Made by a program: the position numbers and the translations under genes
Notes under the pieces: generated by a model
What the model was told of the DNA's origin: nothing
What the model saw: the letters and a program-made list of their open reading frames with translations, nothing else
The model's database searches: none
Part shown: one piece after another, positions 1 to 8,529 of the stretch
Layout: every line of letters begins with the position of its first letter
How positions within the stretch are numbered: position 1 is the first letter of the stretch
Assembly: GCF_004368785.1 (NCBI RefSeq)
Contig: NZ_SODM01000001.1
Location: forward strand, 1,116,001 to 1,180,000
Length of the DNA stretch: 64,000 bases
Direction of reading: 5' to 3'
Source: Flavobacterium sp. 270
Lineage (GTDB): Bacteria; Bacteroidota; Bacteroidia; Flavobacteriales; Flavobacteriaceae

Positions 1-90
1 GCTTGATGAATATTCTATTTATGTTTAAAACACCTTCATAAAATTACCTTTTTGACACTCTATAATATGGCATAATTATGGAGTTTATTG

Positions 91-98
91 TATCTTTG
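91..98 (+). promoter_or_regulatory. -7 box (TATCTTTG) of the Sua5-like gene
   Basis: TATCTTTG fits the Bacteroidetes -7 consensus TAnnTTTG and lies 32 nt before the ATG at 131. I see no TTG at the usual 17-23 nt upstream, so only the -7 half is supported. The rest of positions 1-130 shows no gene on either strand. Confidence 0.4.
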
Positions 99-130
99 GC
101 ACTTCTTTGCCGTTAAAAAAGAATTAAATT

Positions 131-700
131 ATGGGAGATATAAATCAAGAAATCATAAACGCATACGAAGTCATTAAAGAAGGAGGAATTATTCTTTACC
201 CAACAGATACGGTTTGGGGAATTGGATGCGATGCCACAAATGCTGAAGCGGTTGCTAAAATATACAAACTAAAACAACGTGCCGAAACGCAGAGTATGAT
301 TGTATTGATGAATGGCGAAAAGATGATGTACAATGTCTTCAAAAATATTCCCGAAGTGGCTTGGCAGATTTTAGATTTATCTGAAAAACCAACTACTTTA
401 ATTCTGGACGAACCAAGAAATGTCGCTAAAAATATTATTGCTACGGATAACTCTCTTGGAATACGATTGGTTAAAGAGCCTTTTTGTTTTAAATTAATGG
501 AAAGAATGAAAAAGCCATTGGTTTCTACTTCTGCAAATATTTCAGGACAACCTACTCCAATTGCTTTCAAAGACATTAATCCAGAAATCGTAAAAGGAGT
601 TGATTACGTAGTAAAATTAAATCAGGATAAAGTTGCCGGAAAACCATCGACAATTATCAAATTAACGAATGATTCGCAGGTACGCGTAATACGTAAGTAA
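131..700 (+). CDS. L-threonylcarbamoyladenylate synthase (Sua5/YciO/YrdC family)
   Basis: Predicted to make threonylcarbamoyl-AMP from threonine, bicarbonate and ATP, the first step of t6A37 modification of ANN-decoding tRNAs; cytosolic. The 189 residues hold only the YrdC fold: YPTDTVWG at 23-30, a KQR motif near 48-50, SLGIR near 108 and the STSANISG motif near 131-138. It lacks the C-terminal Sua5 domain, so it is the short TsaC/YciO-like form. ATG start with a -7 box 32 nt upstream. It converges on the cysteine desulfurase; an octamer array lies between the two. YciO-type paralogues of uncertain activity have the same length, so the exact enzyme role is probable rather than certain. Confidence 0.88.
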   Translation: MGDINQEIINAYEVIKEGGIILYPTDTVWGIGCDATNAEAVAKIYKLKQRAETQSMIVLMNGEKMMYNVFKNIPEVAWQILDLSEKPTTLILDEPRNVAKNIIATDNSLGIRLVKEPFCFKLMERMKKPLVSTSANISGQPTPIAFKDINPEIVKGVDYVVKLNQDKVAGKPSTIIKLTNDSQVRVIRK

Positions 701-754
701 TTTTAGATTTCAGAGTTTAGATTTTAGATTGAAAACCTTTGTCATTAAGCTTTA

Positions 755-796
755 GAAACTTAGCACCTTAGAAGCTTAGTTTCTCAGAACCTTAGA
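755..796. repeat. CTTAGNNN octamer array
   Basis: Five consecutive units spaced 8 nt apart: CTTAGCAC, CTTAGAAG, CTTAGTTT, CTCAGAAC, CTTAGAC. It lies between convergent genes, and its last unit supplies the TAA stop codon of the minus-strand cysteine desulfurase (stop at 792-794). It is one of about ten such arrays in the window. Confidence 0.8.
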
Positions 797-1916
797 CAGT
801 TTTCAAACTCTCTATCAACCAATCAATATCTTCTTTTGTATTGTAATGGCTGAATGAAATTCTCAGGTTTGGTAATTTTAAATCTTCTTCTGAAAGCATT
901 TCTTTTAAAACGTGCGAAGGTTTTATGCTTCCTGATTGGCAGGCGCTTCCTCTGGAAACCGCAATTCCTTTCATATCTAAACTAAACAAAAGCATAGAAG
1001 TTTTTTCGGAGGAAAAAGGCAGAATAATATTGATGATATTATAAAAATCTTCTTTTTTTCCATTGATTCTAAAGTTCGGAAAATGAATTTCGAGCTGTTC
1101 GATTAAGTATATTTTTAAATCGGAAATGTATTTTCTTTCCTCGTCTAAATTTTCGTAAGACAGAGACAACGCTTTTGCCATTCCGGCAATTTGATGTACC
1201 GCTTCGGTTCCGGCGCGAAGCCCTTTTTCTTGTTCTCCTCCAAAAATTAAAGGTTGTAATCCTGTATTTTTTCGAACAAAAGCAAAACCTACACCTTTTG
1301 GCCCGTGAAACTTATGTGCACTTGCTACTATGAAGTCAACAGGAGTCTTTTGCAGATCAATTTCTGTTTTACCCACAGATTGCACCGTATCAGAATGAAA
1401 TAAGACGCCATATTGCCTGCAAATGGTTGTTACTCGTTCTAAATCTAATACCGTTCCTGTTTCGTTGTTTACGTGCATTAAACTCACGATTGTCTTTTTT
1501 TCATCAGACAGCAGATTAGACAAATGTGTTAAATCGATCGTTCCATCAGGATTGATATTGACATAATCAACCTGGATATTATAATCGGACTGCAACGCAA
1601 GTGAGGTATATAAAACGGCGTGATGTTCTATTTTTGAAGTAATGATACGTTCGACTTTGAGATCTTCTACGGCAGAGCGAAGAATCCAATTATCGGCTTC
1701 TGTACCGCCAGAAGTAAAAATAATTTCTTGTGCAGTGCAGTTTAAATGTTTGGCAATACTTTTTCTGGAAAGTTCTAAAATCGTTTTTCCGTTTCTGCCA
1801 AAACTATGAGTAGAAGACGGATTTCCAAAATCTTCTGCCATAACTTTGGTCATCTCTTGGATAACTTCAGGACGCATGGCAGTTGTAGAAGCGTTATCGA
1901 GGTATACTTTTTTCAT
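792..1916 (-). CDS. Cysteine desulfurase (NifS/IscS family)
   Basis: PLP enzyme that takes sulphur from cysteine for Fe-S clusters and thiolated cofactors; cytosolic. The 374 residues show the N-terminal YLDNASTT motif, the HVNNETGT segment, the PLP lysine in SAHKFHGPKG (about K202) and the catalytic loop Cys in SRGSACQSGS (about C326). The open frame extends to 1961, but the 15 extra residues are not family-like and the ATG at 1916 gives the typical MKKVYLDNAST start. No other suf or isc gene is adjacent, so whether it serves cluster assembly or tRNA thiolation cannot be told. The stop codon sits inside an octamer repeat. Confidence 0.9.
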   Translation of the reverse strand: MKKVYLDNASTTAMRPEVIQEMTKVMAEDFGNPSSTHSFGRNGKTILELSRKSIAKHLNCTAQEIIFTSGGTEADNWILRSAVEDLKVERIITSKIEHHAVLYTSLALQSDYNIQVDYVNINPDGTIDLTHLSNLLSDEKKTIVSLMHVNNETGTVLDLERVTTICRQYGVLFHSDTVQSVGKTEIDLQKTPVDFIVASAHKFHGPKGVGFAFVRKNTGLQPLIFGGEQEKGLRAGTEAVHQIAGMAKALSLSYENLDEERKYISDLKIYLIEQLEIHFPNFRINGKKEDFYNIINIILPFSSEKTSMLLFSLDMKGIAVSRGSACQSGSIKPSHVLKEMLSEEDLKLPNLRISFSHYNTKEDIDWLIESLKTV

Positions 1917-1977
1917 TGTTGCAAAGTTAAGAAATATCAATTGTGAAATCTTAAATATCATTTGCCAAATTTTTCAC

Positions 1978-1985
1978 TATTTTTG
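1978..1985 (+). promoter_or_regulatory. -7 box (TATTTTTG) for the lipoprotein at 2003
   Basis: TATTTTTG matches TAnnTTTG and ends 17 nt before the ATG. A TTTG lies 13 nt upstream (1961-1964), closer than the usual 17-23 nt, so the -33 part is doubtful. Confidence 0.4.
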
Positions 1986-2002
1986 ACCCAAATAAAATTA
2001 CG

Positions 2003-3016
2003 ATGAAAAAATATGCAAGCCTTTTGTTATTTGCGCTTTTACTAAACGGTTGTGACGATGGTGATTTAATGGTAGACACAATCAATTTTGAAGATATACT
2101 AGAATCTCAAAGCTGTCCTACAACAACTTCTGAAAATACCTTGATCTATAAACTTAAACCACAGGAAGCTCTTATGCTTCAAATGCCAAAAATAGGTGGT
2201 CTTATAGAAGATGATACAATTTACACCCGTGATATTAATAATAGCACCTTTAGAGTAGTTTACAGAGCTTATGACGGTGCAGTAGTCACAAATAATATCT
2301 GTAGCACTATACCGCCAAGTACACCTAAAGTTACCGAGGAATGGCTGGCAACAAATGGAAAAATCAATATTACATCGGCAGCGCTAACAACAACCAATGA
2401 CACAGATGGAAGCAGCGTGATTACAGGCTACAGCAATAATATTGAATTTACCAATATAACATTTGCAAAATCCTCATCATCAATACCACAAACTAATATT
2501 CTTTATAAGTTTGGAACTTATTCTACTACAACTAAAATTCCGGCTTCTTTGATTTTTAGATCTACGACTGTTAATATGTGTCCAATTAATTCAAAAGCTT
2601 CAGATATTAAACAGGTTTATAACTATAATAATTCTTTTTATATTTCTATTGAAAATATCAGCAGCAATCTAATCGTAAACCAAGCTACAGAACCAGGTAA
2701 ACCAAGAACAGCTTTAATTTCTGCTACAAATAACAAAGTATTTTATCGTACTACAGCACTTGATACAGGTACGCTTACCGATAGCTATTTTTGCAATTCA
2801 ACTCCTCCTGTAACTCCGGCTATTGATCAAGAGTGGAGCGGACAAATTGCTGTGCCAAATGTAAGTGGGATTATAGAAGTTACAACAGAATCTGCCGCTA
2901 ATATTTATACACATAAAATTGTGCTTAAAAATGTTATTATGGGAAAAAACCATAGTACATTTAAATTAGGAACAAGCTTTGTTTTGGGTACACTGACAAC
3001 ATTAGCTACGCCATAA
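2003..3016 (+). CDS. Hypothetical lipoprotein, 337 residues
   Basis: Not recognised as a named family. The first about 17 residues form a signal peptide ending in LLNGC, a lipobox with Cys17, so the protein should be a lipid-anchored envelope protein. The mature part is rich in Thr, Ser and Asn and looks beta-rich. It seems to contain two similar halves: each has a Cys near its start (SQSC, VNMC), a FYRTT or RVVYR strand and a TPxxxxEW motif (STPKVTEEW near 110, VTPAIDQEW near 275). This suggests an internal duplication of a roughly 150-residue domain with paired cysteines. It ends at a strong bidirectional terminator. Confidence 0.75.
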   Translation: MKKYASLLLFALLLNGCDDGDLMVDTINFEDILESQSCPTTTSENTLIYKLKPQEALMLQMPKIGGLIEDDTIYTRDINNSTFRVVYRAYDGAVVTNNICSTIPPSTPKVTEEWLATNGKINITSAALTTTNDTDGSSVITGYSNNIEFTNITFAKSSSSIPQTNILYKFGTYSTTTKIPASLIFRSTTVNMCPINSKASDIKQVYNYNNSFYISIENISSNLIVNQATEPGKPRTALISATNNKVFYRTTALDTGTLTDSYFCNSTPPVTPAIDQEWSGQIAVPNVSGIIEVTTESAANIYTHKIVLKNVIMGKNHSTFKLGTSFVLGTLTTLATP

Positions 3017-3059
3017 AAGTTACCGCAAAGAATTTAAACGCAAATAAAATATTCTTACA

Positions 3060-3123
3060 AAAAAACGTCCGTTTTTCGACACTGATTTCAGGATTAAATC
3101 AGCTAGAAAAACGGACGTTTTTT
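3060..3123. terminator. Bidirectional terminator with nested hairpin
   Basis: An 18-bp perfect stem (3060-3077 with 3106-3123), A-rich on the left and T-rich on the right, encloses a second small stem TGATTT/AAATCA. It separates the plus-strand lipoprotein from the minus-strand Smr gene and can end transcription from either side. Confidence 0.88.
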
Positions 3124-3163
3124 TATACTTTAAAATGAGCTTTTTTACCTTCCGAAAAATAAC

Positions 3164-3715
3164 TTATTTATTGTTTTGTCTAAAATAAACTTCGGTTGCT
3201 CCCAAGCCATATTTTTGATAATTGGCGTCGTGAAAATCAATCCCGTCATAACGGCCCAATAAAAAATCAAGTTCGGCTTTTAAAATTCCTTCTCCGACTC
3301 CGTGAATAAAAACGATTTTCGGGATGCGATTTCTAATCGCAAATTCGATATGTCTTTTTGCTGTTTCTGTCTGTAAAGTCAAAATATCATAATTAGACAT
3401 GCCGCGTTTGTTTGGAACCAGTTTTTCAATATGTAAATCAAATTCCGGAGCCGAAATTTCACGTTTATCCTTGCGTTCTTTCACAAAACTTCTCGGTTTT
3501 GGCTCTGTTTTCTCTTCTGTAATTTTATCTAAATCAATTCTTTTAATAGAATTCATTAAATTACTGGAATCTTGAATCTTAAGTAATTCGTTGACAAAAA
3601 ATGTCATCGTAAATCCATCCGTAGTTTCTACCAAAACCTCATTATTTTTTACCGAAACTACCGTTCCGTTAATGGCTTCGTCTAAGACAGAAACCTTATC
3701 TCCTTTAGTCAACAT
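3164..3715 (-). CDS. Smr/MutS2-type domain protein (DUF2027-like)
   Basis: 183 residues. The N-terminal 60 form a small beta domain (GDKVSVL, GTVVSV, VLVETTDGF) typical of DUF2027 proteins; residues about 105-180 form a Smr domain with the FDLHIE and HGVGEGIL motifs. Smr domains bind or nick nucleic acid, and stand-alone bacterial forms are linked to ribosome collision or recombination; the role here is inferred only. The frame is open to 3757, but the ATG at 3715 (MLTKGDKV) is the likely start, giving an 11-nt overlap with the small membrane gene upstream and suggesting translational coupling. Confidence 0.8.
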   Translation of the reverse strand: MLTKGDKVSVLDEAINGTVVSVKNNEVLVETTDGFTMTFFVNELLKIQDSSNLMNSIKRIDLDKITEEKTEPKPRSFVKERKDKREISAPEFDLHIEKLVPNKRGMSNYDILTLQTETAKRHIEFAIRNRIPKIVFIHGVGEGILKAELDFLLGRYDGIDFHDANYQKYGLGATEVYFRQNNK

Positions 3716-3890
3716 CCTGCTCTTCTTTATCTTGATTTTTACTTGGCGTTTTTGCACTCAGCTGCATCATTCCTAACATAAAAACTACAATTGCAATTAC
3801 TGTAATGTAAATGTTTTTTTCTACGGATACCTGCTCATAAAGTGCTACCGAAATAGCAAGTATCATGATTATAATTTTAAACGTTTTCAT
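3705..3890 (-). CDS. Small membrane protein, 61 residues
   Basis: Two hydrophobic helices (residues about 3-17 and 28-46) are followed by a charged Lys/Glu/Asp tail. There is no recognised family. It overlaps the start of the Smr-domain gene by 11 nt in the same direction, so the two are probably one operon. Confidence 0.6.
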   Translation of the reverse strand: MKTFKIIIMILAISVALYEQVSVEKNIYITVIAIVVFMLGMMQLSAKTPSKNQDKEEQDVD

Positions 3891-3997
3891 TTTTTAAGTC
3901 CTTAAGATTTCAAAAGTAAGAAACTTTAAAATACCAGTACTTACCTCTAACTGTATTAGCTAAATATTTTTTCGTAAAATTGCAAAAAATAATCCCC

Positions 3998-4282
3998 ATG
4001 AATTTAGAGAAATACATGATTCCCTGCCTCTTCAAAAAGCTCTTCGGAATAGAGTGTTTAGGCTGCGGTTTTCAGCGTTCTTTACTCCTACTTTTTCAGG
4101 GTGATTTTTCAGCATCTTTTAAAATGTATCCGGCTGTTTTTACTACCCTGCTTTTTTTCGGTTTAGCTGCTTTACATTTTATGGATAAATCAAAAAACTA
4201 TCAAAAAATAATTTGGAAATCGGCGCTTCTAAATATCGTTTTTATGATTGGCGGTTATTACTACAAACATTTTTATTTTTGA
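3998..4282 (+). CDS. DUF2752 family membrane protein
   Basis: 94 residues. The signature PCLFKKLFGIECLGCGFQRS fits DUF2752 (C-P-x-C-G-x-x-R type), followed by two hydrophobic helices. Function is unknown; the family is widespread in Bacteroidetes and Actinobacteria. The longer frame begins at a TTG at 3980; I use the ATG at 3998 because the first six residues of the longer form have no family-like content. Confidence 0.8.
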   Translation: MNLEKYMIPCLFKKLFGIECLGCGFQRSLLLLFQGDFSASFKMYPAVFTTLLFFGLAALHFMDKSKNYQKIIWKSALLNIVFMIGGYYYKHFYF

Positions 4283-4299
4283 TGTTTTTGTAAGAAAAA

Positions 4300-5001
4300 T
4301 TATTTTTTAATCTGATCCAGAATATCGTTCATCATCTCAATTTGAACTTTCTGAATTTCGATTAATTCTTGCTGCTGGTGCATAATCAAATGATCAATTT
4401 TATCATGAATCATTCTGATTTCTAATTCAGATTTTAGGTTGATCATATAATCTTTTTTGGCACGGGTACGGTCTTTTTCTTCCTGACGATTCTGGCTCAT
4501 CATAATCACGGGAGCTTGCAGCGCGGCAATACACGACAGAATTAAATTCAGTAAAATAAAAGGATACGGATCAAAACCTTTATCGATTAATATCCAGACA
4601 TTCGAACCAATCCAAATAATAATAAAAAGTAAAAACGAGATAATAAACGTCCAGCTTCCTCCAAAATCAGCAACTTTATCGGCTATTTTTTGACCAAAAT
4701 TTCTGGTTTCTTCTTCATCTTCAACACTGCTTACAATCGATTTATCTTCTTTTAATGATGAAATAACATTTTTTTCGAGATCAGAAAGTGCTCCAATTTC
4801 TGTAGATAAATAGTTTGAGATGTACTTTTGGCGGTACACATTCAGTTCTTGCACGCCAATACAGTCTTCATCGCAAAAAGATGGAAAATCTTTTACAATT
4901 AATCCCAAAATAGGATCGTGTATAGAATTTCCACAAATTTTCTCACTTTCAGGAAAAGAAAGATCTGAAATTGCACTTTTAAAAGTCGGATTGTTTTTCA
5001 T
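4300..5001 (-). CDS. DUF1003 family membrane protein
   Basis: 233 residues. A cytosolic N-terminal region of about 105 residues with two Cys pairs is followed by the DUF1003 core: a segment with FGGSWTFI, a first membrane helix, the WILIDKGFDPYPFILLNLILS motif with a second helix, and MMSQNRQEEKDR. A long C-terminal helix (residues 175-233) is probably a coiled coil. The biochemical role of the family is unknown; an inner-membrane location is clear. It converges on the DUF2752 gene with only 17 nt between. Confidence 0.88.
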   Translation of the reverse strand: MKNNPTFKSAISDLSFPESEKICGNSIHDPILGLIVKDFPSFCDEDCIGVQELNVYRQKYISNYLSTEIGALSDLEKNVISSLKEDKSIVSSVEDEEETRNFGQKIADKVADFGGSWTFIISFLLFIIIWIGSNVWILIDKGFDPYPFILLNLILSCIAALQAPVIMMSQNRQEEKDRTRAKKDYMINLKSELEIRMIHDKIDHLIMHQQQELIEIQKVQIEMMNDILDQIKK

Positions 5002-5191
5002 TTTGATAAATTTTACCGGCTAATTTACGCATTTAACTTCTTAAGAATCATATAAAATATTATCCTTTCTATTTCTTTTATTTATCACAAATACGATTCT
5101 CAAAACAAAATTTCTTTAGTTAATTGATGTTCTTATTTACAAAAAACACCTTACTTTTAACGTTTCAAAATTATTCATTCATTTTACCATT

Positions 5192-5983
5192 GTGACAAAA
5201 GACACTATCATACAAAACATCAAAGCGCTAAAAAGCCATTCAAACATAAATTACGGCATTAAAACCAAAACAGAAGACTTTACAGAGAAGCTTTTTTATA
5301 CGCTTTTTGATTCGAATGCTGCATTGGACGAAAGCATTGACGAACTTGAAATACGCTTTAAAGAAATTGCTGTTTTAGCGTGCAAAAAACCAGAGAATTT
5401 ATGCGGCTCTATCTGGGACAGGTTTCTGGAAAAATTACCTGTGGTTTTAGAAAAACTAAATCAGGATGCTGAATATATTCTGGAAAACGATCCTGCATCA
5501 AACAGTATCGATGAAGTTTATTTAGGTTATCCGGGCTTTTTTGCCATTGCTATTTACCGTTTAAGCCACGAATTATATCATCTTGATTTATTGCTTTTTT
5601 CGAGATTAATGAGCGAATATGCGCATAGAATTACAGGAACAGACATTCACGCAGGTGCCGATATTGCTTCCCCGTTTTTTATTGATCACGCTACCGGAAT
5701 TGTAATCGGGGAAACAAGTGTTATCAAAAAACACGTAAAAATTTACCAAGGTGTTACTTTGGGCGCCTTGAGCGTTAGCAAAGACATGAAAAATGCCAAA
5801 AGACATCCAACTGTTGAGGCCAATGTCTGCATTTATGCGAATGCTACTATTTTGGGCGGAGGCACTATTATTGGAAAAAATAGTGTTATTGGCGGAAACT
5901 CATGGGTAACAAAATCTATTCCCGAAGATTCTATTGTTCTGAATACCACTACTACAGAAGTTAAAATAAAAGAAAAAAAATAA
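5192..5983 (+). CDS. epsC: Serine O-acetyltransferase (EpsC/CysE family)
   Basis: Transfers acetyl from acetyl-CoA to serine, giving O-acetylserine for cysteine synthesis. The N-terminal half is helical; the C-terminal left-handed hexapeptide-repeat part starts at TDIHAGADI and carries FFIDHATGIVIGET and YQGVTLGALS, the catalytic and acetyl-CoA region. 263 residues is usual for the EpsC type. The start is GTG at 5192; no in-frame ATG lies upstream. The stop is separated from cysM by a single base, so the two are an operon making cysteine from serine. Confidence 0.93.
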   Translation: MTKDTIIQNIKALKSHSNINYGIKTKTEDFTEKLFYTLFDSNAALDESIDELEIRFKEIAVLACKKPENLCGSIWDRFLEKLPVVLEKLNQDAEYILENDPASNSIDEVYLGYPGFFAIAIYRLSHELYHLDLLLFSRLMSEYAHRITGTDIHAGADIASPFFIDHATGIVIGETSVIKKHVKIYQGVTLGALSVSKDMKNAKRHPTVEANVCIYANATILGGGTIIGKNSVIGGNSWVTKSIPEDSIVLNTTTTEVKIKEKK

Positions 5984-5984
5984 T

Positions 5985-6872
5985 ATGAATTCACATAAAT
6001 TGCTAAACCTAATTGGAAATACTCCATTGATGGAAACTGTCAATTTGGTTAAAAATAAAAACGTAAAACTTTTGCTAAAACTCGAAGGAAATAATCCTGG
6101 CGGAAGTGTAAAAGACAGAGCGGCTTACAATATGATTGCTTCGGCTTTGGAAAGAGGCGAAATTAAAAAAGGCGATAAATTAATTGAAGCTACAAGCGGC
6201 AATACCGGAATTGCTCTGGCAATGATTGCGCAGTTGTTTCAAATCGAAATAGAATTAGTTTTACCTGAAGATTCGACAAAAGAACGCACACAAACAATGC
6301 GTGCTTATGGTGCTACAGTGATTTTAACGCCTGCCAGCGAAGGAATTATTGGTTCTAGGGATTATGCCGACAGAAAAGTGGCAGAAGGCGGTTATATCAT
6401 GCTGAATCAATTTGCAAATGATGATAACTGGAAAGCGCATTATAAAACGACCGGCCCTGAAATCTGGAATGATACTGATGGAACGGTTACGCACTTTGTT
6501 TCGGCAATGGGGACTACGGGAACTATTATTGGAACTTCGACTTATTTAAAAGAAAAAAATCCAGCCATTGAGATTGTTGGCGCACAGCCAAGCGACGGAT
6601 CTCAGATTCCGGGAATTCGAAAATGGCCACAAGAATATTTACCTAAAATTTTTGATGCTTCGAAAGTGGATACTGTTGTTGATGTAAGCGAAGAAGAAGC
6701 GCGCATTATGACAAAAAGACTAGCGTTGGAAGAAGGTGTTTTTGCCGGAATGAGCAGCGGTGGCTCTGTTGCCGTAGCTTTAAAAATTGCAGAAAAATTA
6801 GAATCGGGAGTCATTGTAGCCGTAATCTGCGATCGCGGTGATCGATATTTGTCTTCGGATTTATTTGATTAA
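5985..6872 (+). CDS. cysM: Cysteine synthase B
   Basis: PLP-dependent O-acetylserine sulfhydrylase, condensing O-acetylserine with sulphide or thiosulphate. The PLP lysine is K43 in NPGGSVKDRAAYNM; the substrate loop SGNTGIALA, the phosphate-binding GTTGTIIG loop and SSGGSVAVA are present. 295 residues fits CysM rather than the longer CysK. It starts one base after epsC, so the pair should be co-transcribed and produced together. Confidence 0.93.
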   Translation: MNSHKLLNLIGNTPLMETVNLVKNKNVKLLLKLEGNNPGGSVKDRAAYNMIASALERGEIKKGDKLIEATSGNTGIALAMIAQLFQIEIELVLPEDSTKERTQTMRAYGATVILTPASEGIIGSRDYADRKVAEGGYIMLNQFANDDNWKAHYKTTGPEIWNDTDGTVTHFVSAMGTTGTIIGTSTYLKEKNPAIEIVGAQPSDGSQIPGIRKWPQEYLPKIFDASKVDTVVDVSEEEARIMTKRLALEEGVFAGMSSGGSVAVALKIAEKLESGVIVAVICDRGDRYLSSDLFD

Positions 6873-6884
6873 CAAAGATGCTAA

Positions 6885-6968
6885 GCGACTAAGCCTCTAA
6901 GGCGCTAAGCTTTTTTAGAAACTTAGAAAAACTTAGAAGCTCAGAAGCTTATAAACTTAGAAACTTAA
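6885..6968. repeat. Inverted octamer arrays (CTAAGNNN / CTTAGNNN)
   Basis: The left half reads CTAAGCGA, CTAAGCCT, CTAAGGCG, CTAAG at exact 8-nt spacing; the right half has CTTAG-type units in the opposite sense. The two halves can fold into a long imperfect hairpin. The array fills the gap between cysM and the aldo/keto reductase gene and probably serves as the cysM 3' end. Confidence 0.8.
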
Positions 6969-6973
6969 AAAAA

Positions 6974-7960
6974 ATGCTATACAGAAAACTAGGAAAAACA
7001 AACTTTAATATATCCGAAATCTCACTTGGCACTTGGCAGGTTGGGGGAAAATGGGGATCTGCTTTTGATAATAAATCGGCAGATGAACTTTTGAATACTG
7101 CTATTGATAATGGCGTAAATTTTATTGATACTGCAGATGTTTACGAAAACGGACTAAGCGAAACTGCTGTTGGAAGAGTTATTCGTTCCAGATCTGAGCG
7201 CATTTATGTTGCTACGAAATGCGGTCGTCATATTAATCCGCATGTAAGCGAAGGTTATCAGCCAAAAGTACTTCAGAAATTTGTTGAAGACAGTTTAAAG
7301 AGAATGGGATTAGAAACCATTGATTTAATTCAGTTGCACTGTCCTCCTACCGAAGTCTTTTATCGTTCTGAAATCTTCGAACTTTTTGATCGTTTAAAAG
7401 ATCAGGGGAAAATATTAAATTTAGGCGTTAGTGTCGAAAAAGTAGAAGAAGCTTTAAAAGCAATCGAATATTCGAATGTAACTACCGTTCAGATTATTTT
7501 TAATTTATTCCGTCAGCGTCCTTCAGAGTTATTTTTCTCAGAAGCCAGAAAAAAAGATATCGGTATTATTGCGAGAGTTCCTTTGGCAAGCGGACTTTTA
7601 ACGGGTAAATTTGATACCAAAACGACATTTGATCCTCAGGATCATCGTAATTTTAATCGTAACGGAGACGCGTTTGATAAAGGTGAAACTTTTTCTGGTA
7701 TTGATTACGAATTGGGTTTAAAAGCTGTCAGCGCTTTAAAAGCTTTATTTCCAGAAACAGAAAATCTTGCTCCAATCGCCCTACAATGGATTTTGAGTTT
7801 TAAGGATATCAGCTGTATTATTCCCGGAGCTTCAAAAGAAAGCCATGTAATGTCTAACTTATCGCTGTATGGTTTACCAAAATTATCTCCAGAGAAAATT
7901 ACAGCAATGAATAAAATCTACGAAGAATATATTAAGCCGTCTGTACATCAGAGATGGTAA
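6974..7960 (+). CDS. Aldo/keto reductase
   Basis: NAD(P)H-dependent oxidoreductase with a TIM-barrel fold; the substrate is unknown. Visible active-site parts are DTADVYENG (catalytic Tyr), ATKCGRH (Lys), LIQLHCPP (His) and a C-terminal cofactor loop IPGASKESH. 328 residues fits the Tas/YghZ-like subgroup. It is flanked on both sides by octamer arrays and so appears to be a single-gene transcription unit. Confidence 0.9.
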   Translation: MLYRKLGKTNFNISEISLGTWQVGGKWGSAFDNKSADELLNTAIDNGVNFIDTADVYENGLSETAVGRVIRSRSERIYVATKCGRHINPHVSEGYQPKVLQKFVEDSLKRMGLETIDLIQLHCPPTEVFYRSEIFELFDRLKDQGKILNLGVSVEKVEEALKAIEYSNVTTVQIIFNLFRQRPSELFFSEARKKDIGIIARVPLASGLLTGKFDTKTTFDPQDHRNFNRNGDAFDKGETFSGIDYELGLKAVSALKALFPETENLAPIALQWILSFKDISCIIPGASKESHVMSNLSLYGLPKLSPEKITAMNKIYEEYIKPSVHQRW

Positions 7961-7964
7961 AATA

Positions 7965-8050
7965 AGGTTCTAAGACTCTAAGGTTCTAAGGTTCTGAGTT
8001 TCTAAGTTTTTAATTCTTAGCAGCTCAGAACCTTAGAAACTTAGAAGCTT
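7965..8050. repeat. Inverted octamer arrays
   Basis: The clearest example in the window. Left: CTAAGACT, CTAAGGTT, CTAAGGTT, CTGAGTTT, CTAAG in strict 8-nt register. After a short T-rich turn the right half has CTTAGCAG, CTCAGAAC, CTTAGAAA, CTTAGAAG. The halves are inverted and can pair. It occupies the 3' side of the aldo/keto reductase gene. Confidence 0.85.
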
Positions 8051-8112
8051 TTTCACGCAACCATTTCAACATTCTTCCATCTTATATAAAACTAACCAAC
8101 CATTCACTAACC

Positions 8113-8523
8113 ATGAAAAAATTAAGTTTTATATTAATTGTATTTTGTTTCGCATTTGCATCTTGTAATAATGACGACAAAGAAAGTACGATAGAAGAAG
8201 ATGTTGCGAAATTAGAAAAGATGTACGATGATATTATCGTTTATTCGCAAGCTAATACTCTGCCATGTACTAATTCTACAGAATGGGGAATTATACAAGC
8301 ACAACATGATGCATGCGGTCCAAGTAAAGGATATATTCCGTATGCAAAAAAGATAGATTTAAATATCCTCCAAAAAAAGATTGAAGCTTACAGTAAAGCA
8401 CTTGGAGATTATTATACTAAATGGGAGATTTTTAATGATGTCTGCCAATGGAGTCCTCCTCCTACTGGTGTTGAATGTGTTGACGGAAAACCAAAATTGG
8501 TATTTAATCCTGGCGGATATTAG
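8113..8523 (+). CDS. Hypothetical lipoprotein, 136 residues
   Basis: Unrecognised. A signal peptide ends in the lipobox FAFASC with Cys18, followed by an Asn/Asp-rich linker and a helical segment, then a Cys-containing C-terminal part (Cys52, Cys67, Cys111, Cys121) that could form disulphides in the periplasm. It ends only 6 nt from the convergent histidine kinase stop, with no visible terminator between. Confidence 0.65.
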   Translation: MKKLSFILIVFCFAFASCNNDDKESTIEEDVAKLEKMYDDIIVYSQANTLPCTNSTEWGIIQAQHDACGPSKGYIPYAKKIDLNILQKKIEAYSKALGDYYTKWEIFNDVCQWSPPPTGVECVDGKPKLVFNPGGY

Positions 8524-8529
8524 CCTAAA

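Noticed and set aside
3980..3997. TTG-initiated longer forms of the DUF2752, DUF6048-like, PhoX-like, DUF4870-like and glycosidase genes.
   Set aside because: In each case an ATG shortly inside gives the family-like start or a proper signal peptide; the extensions carry no recognisable content.
7965..8050. Regular repeats first looked like a small CRISPR array.
   Set aside because: The unit is 8 nt with 3 free bases, far below CRISPR repeat and spacer lengths; the arrays are inverted pairs and no cas gene is in the window.
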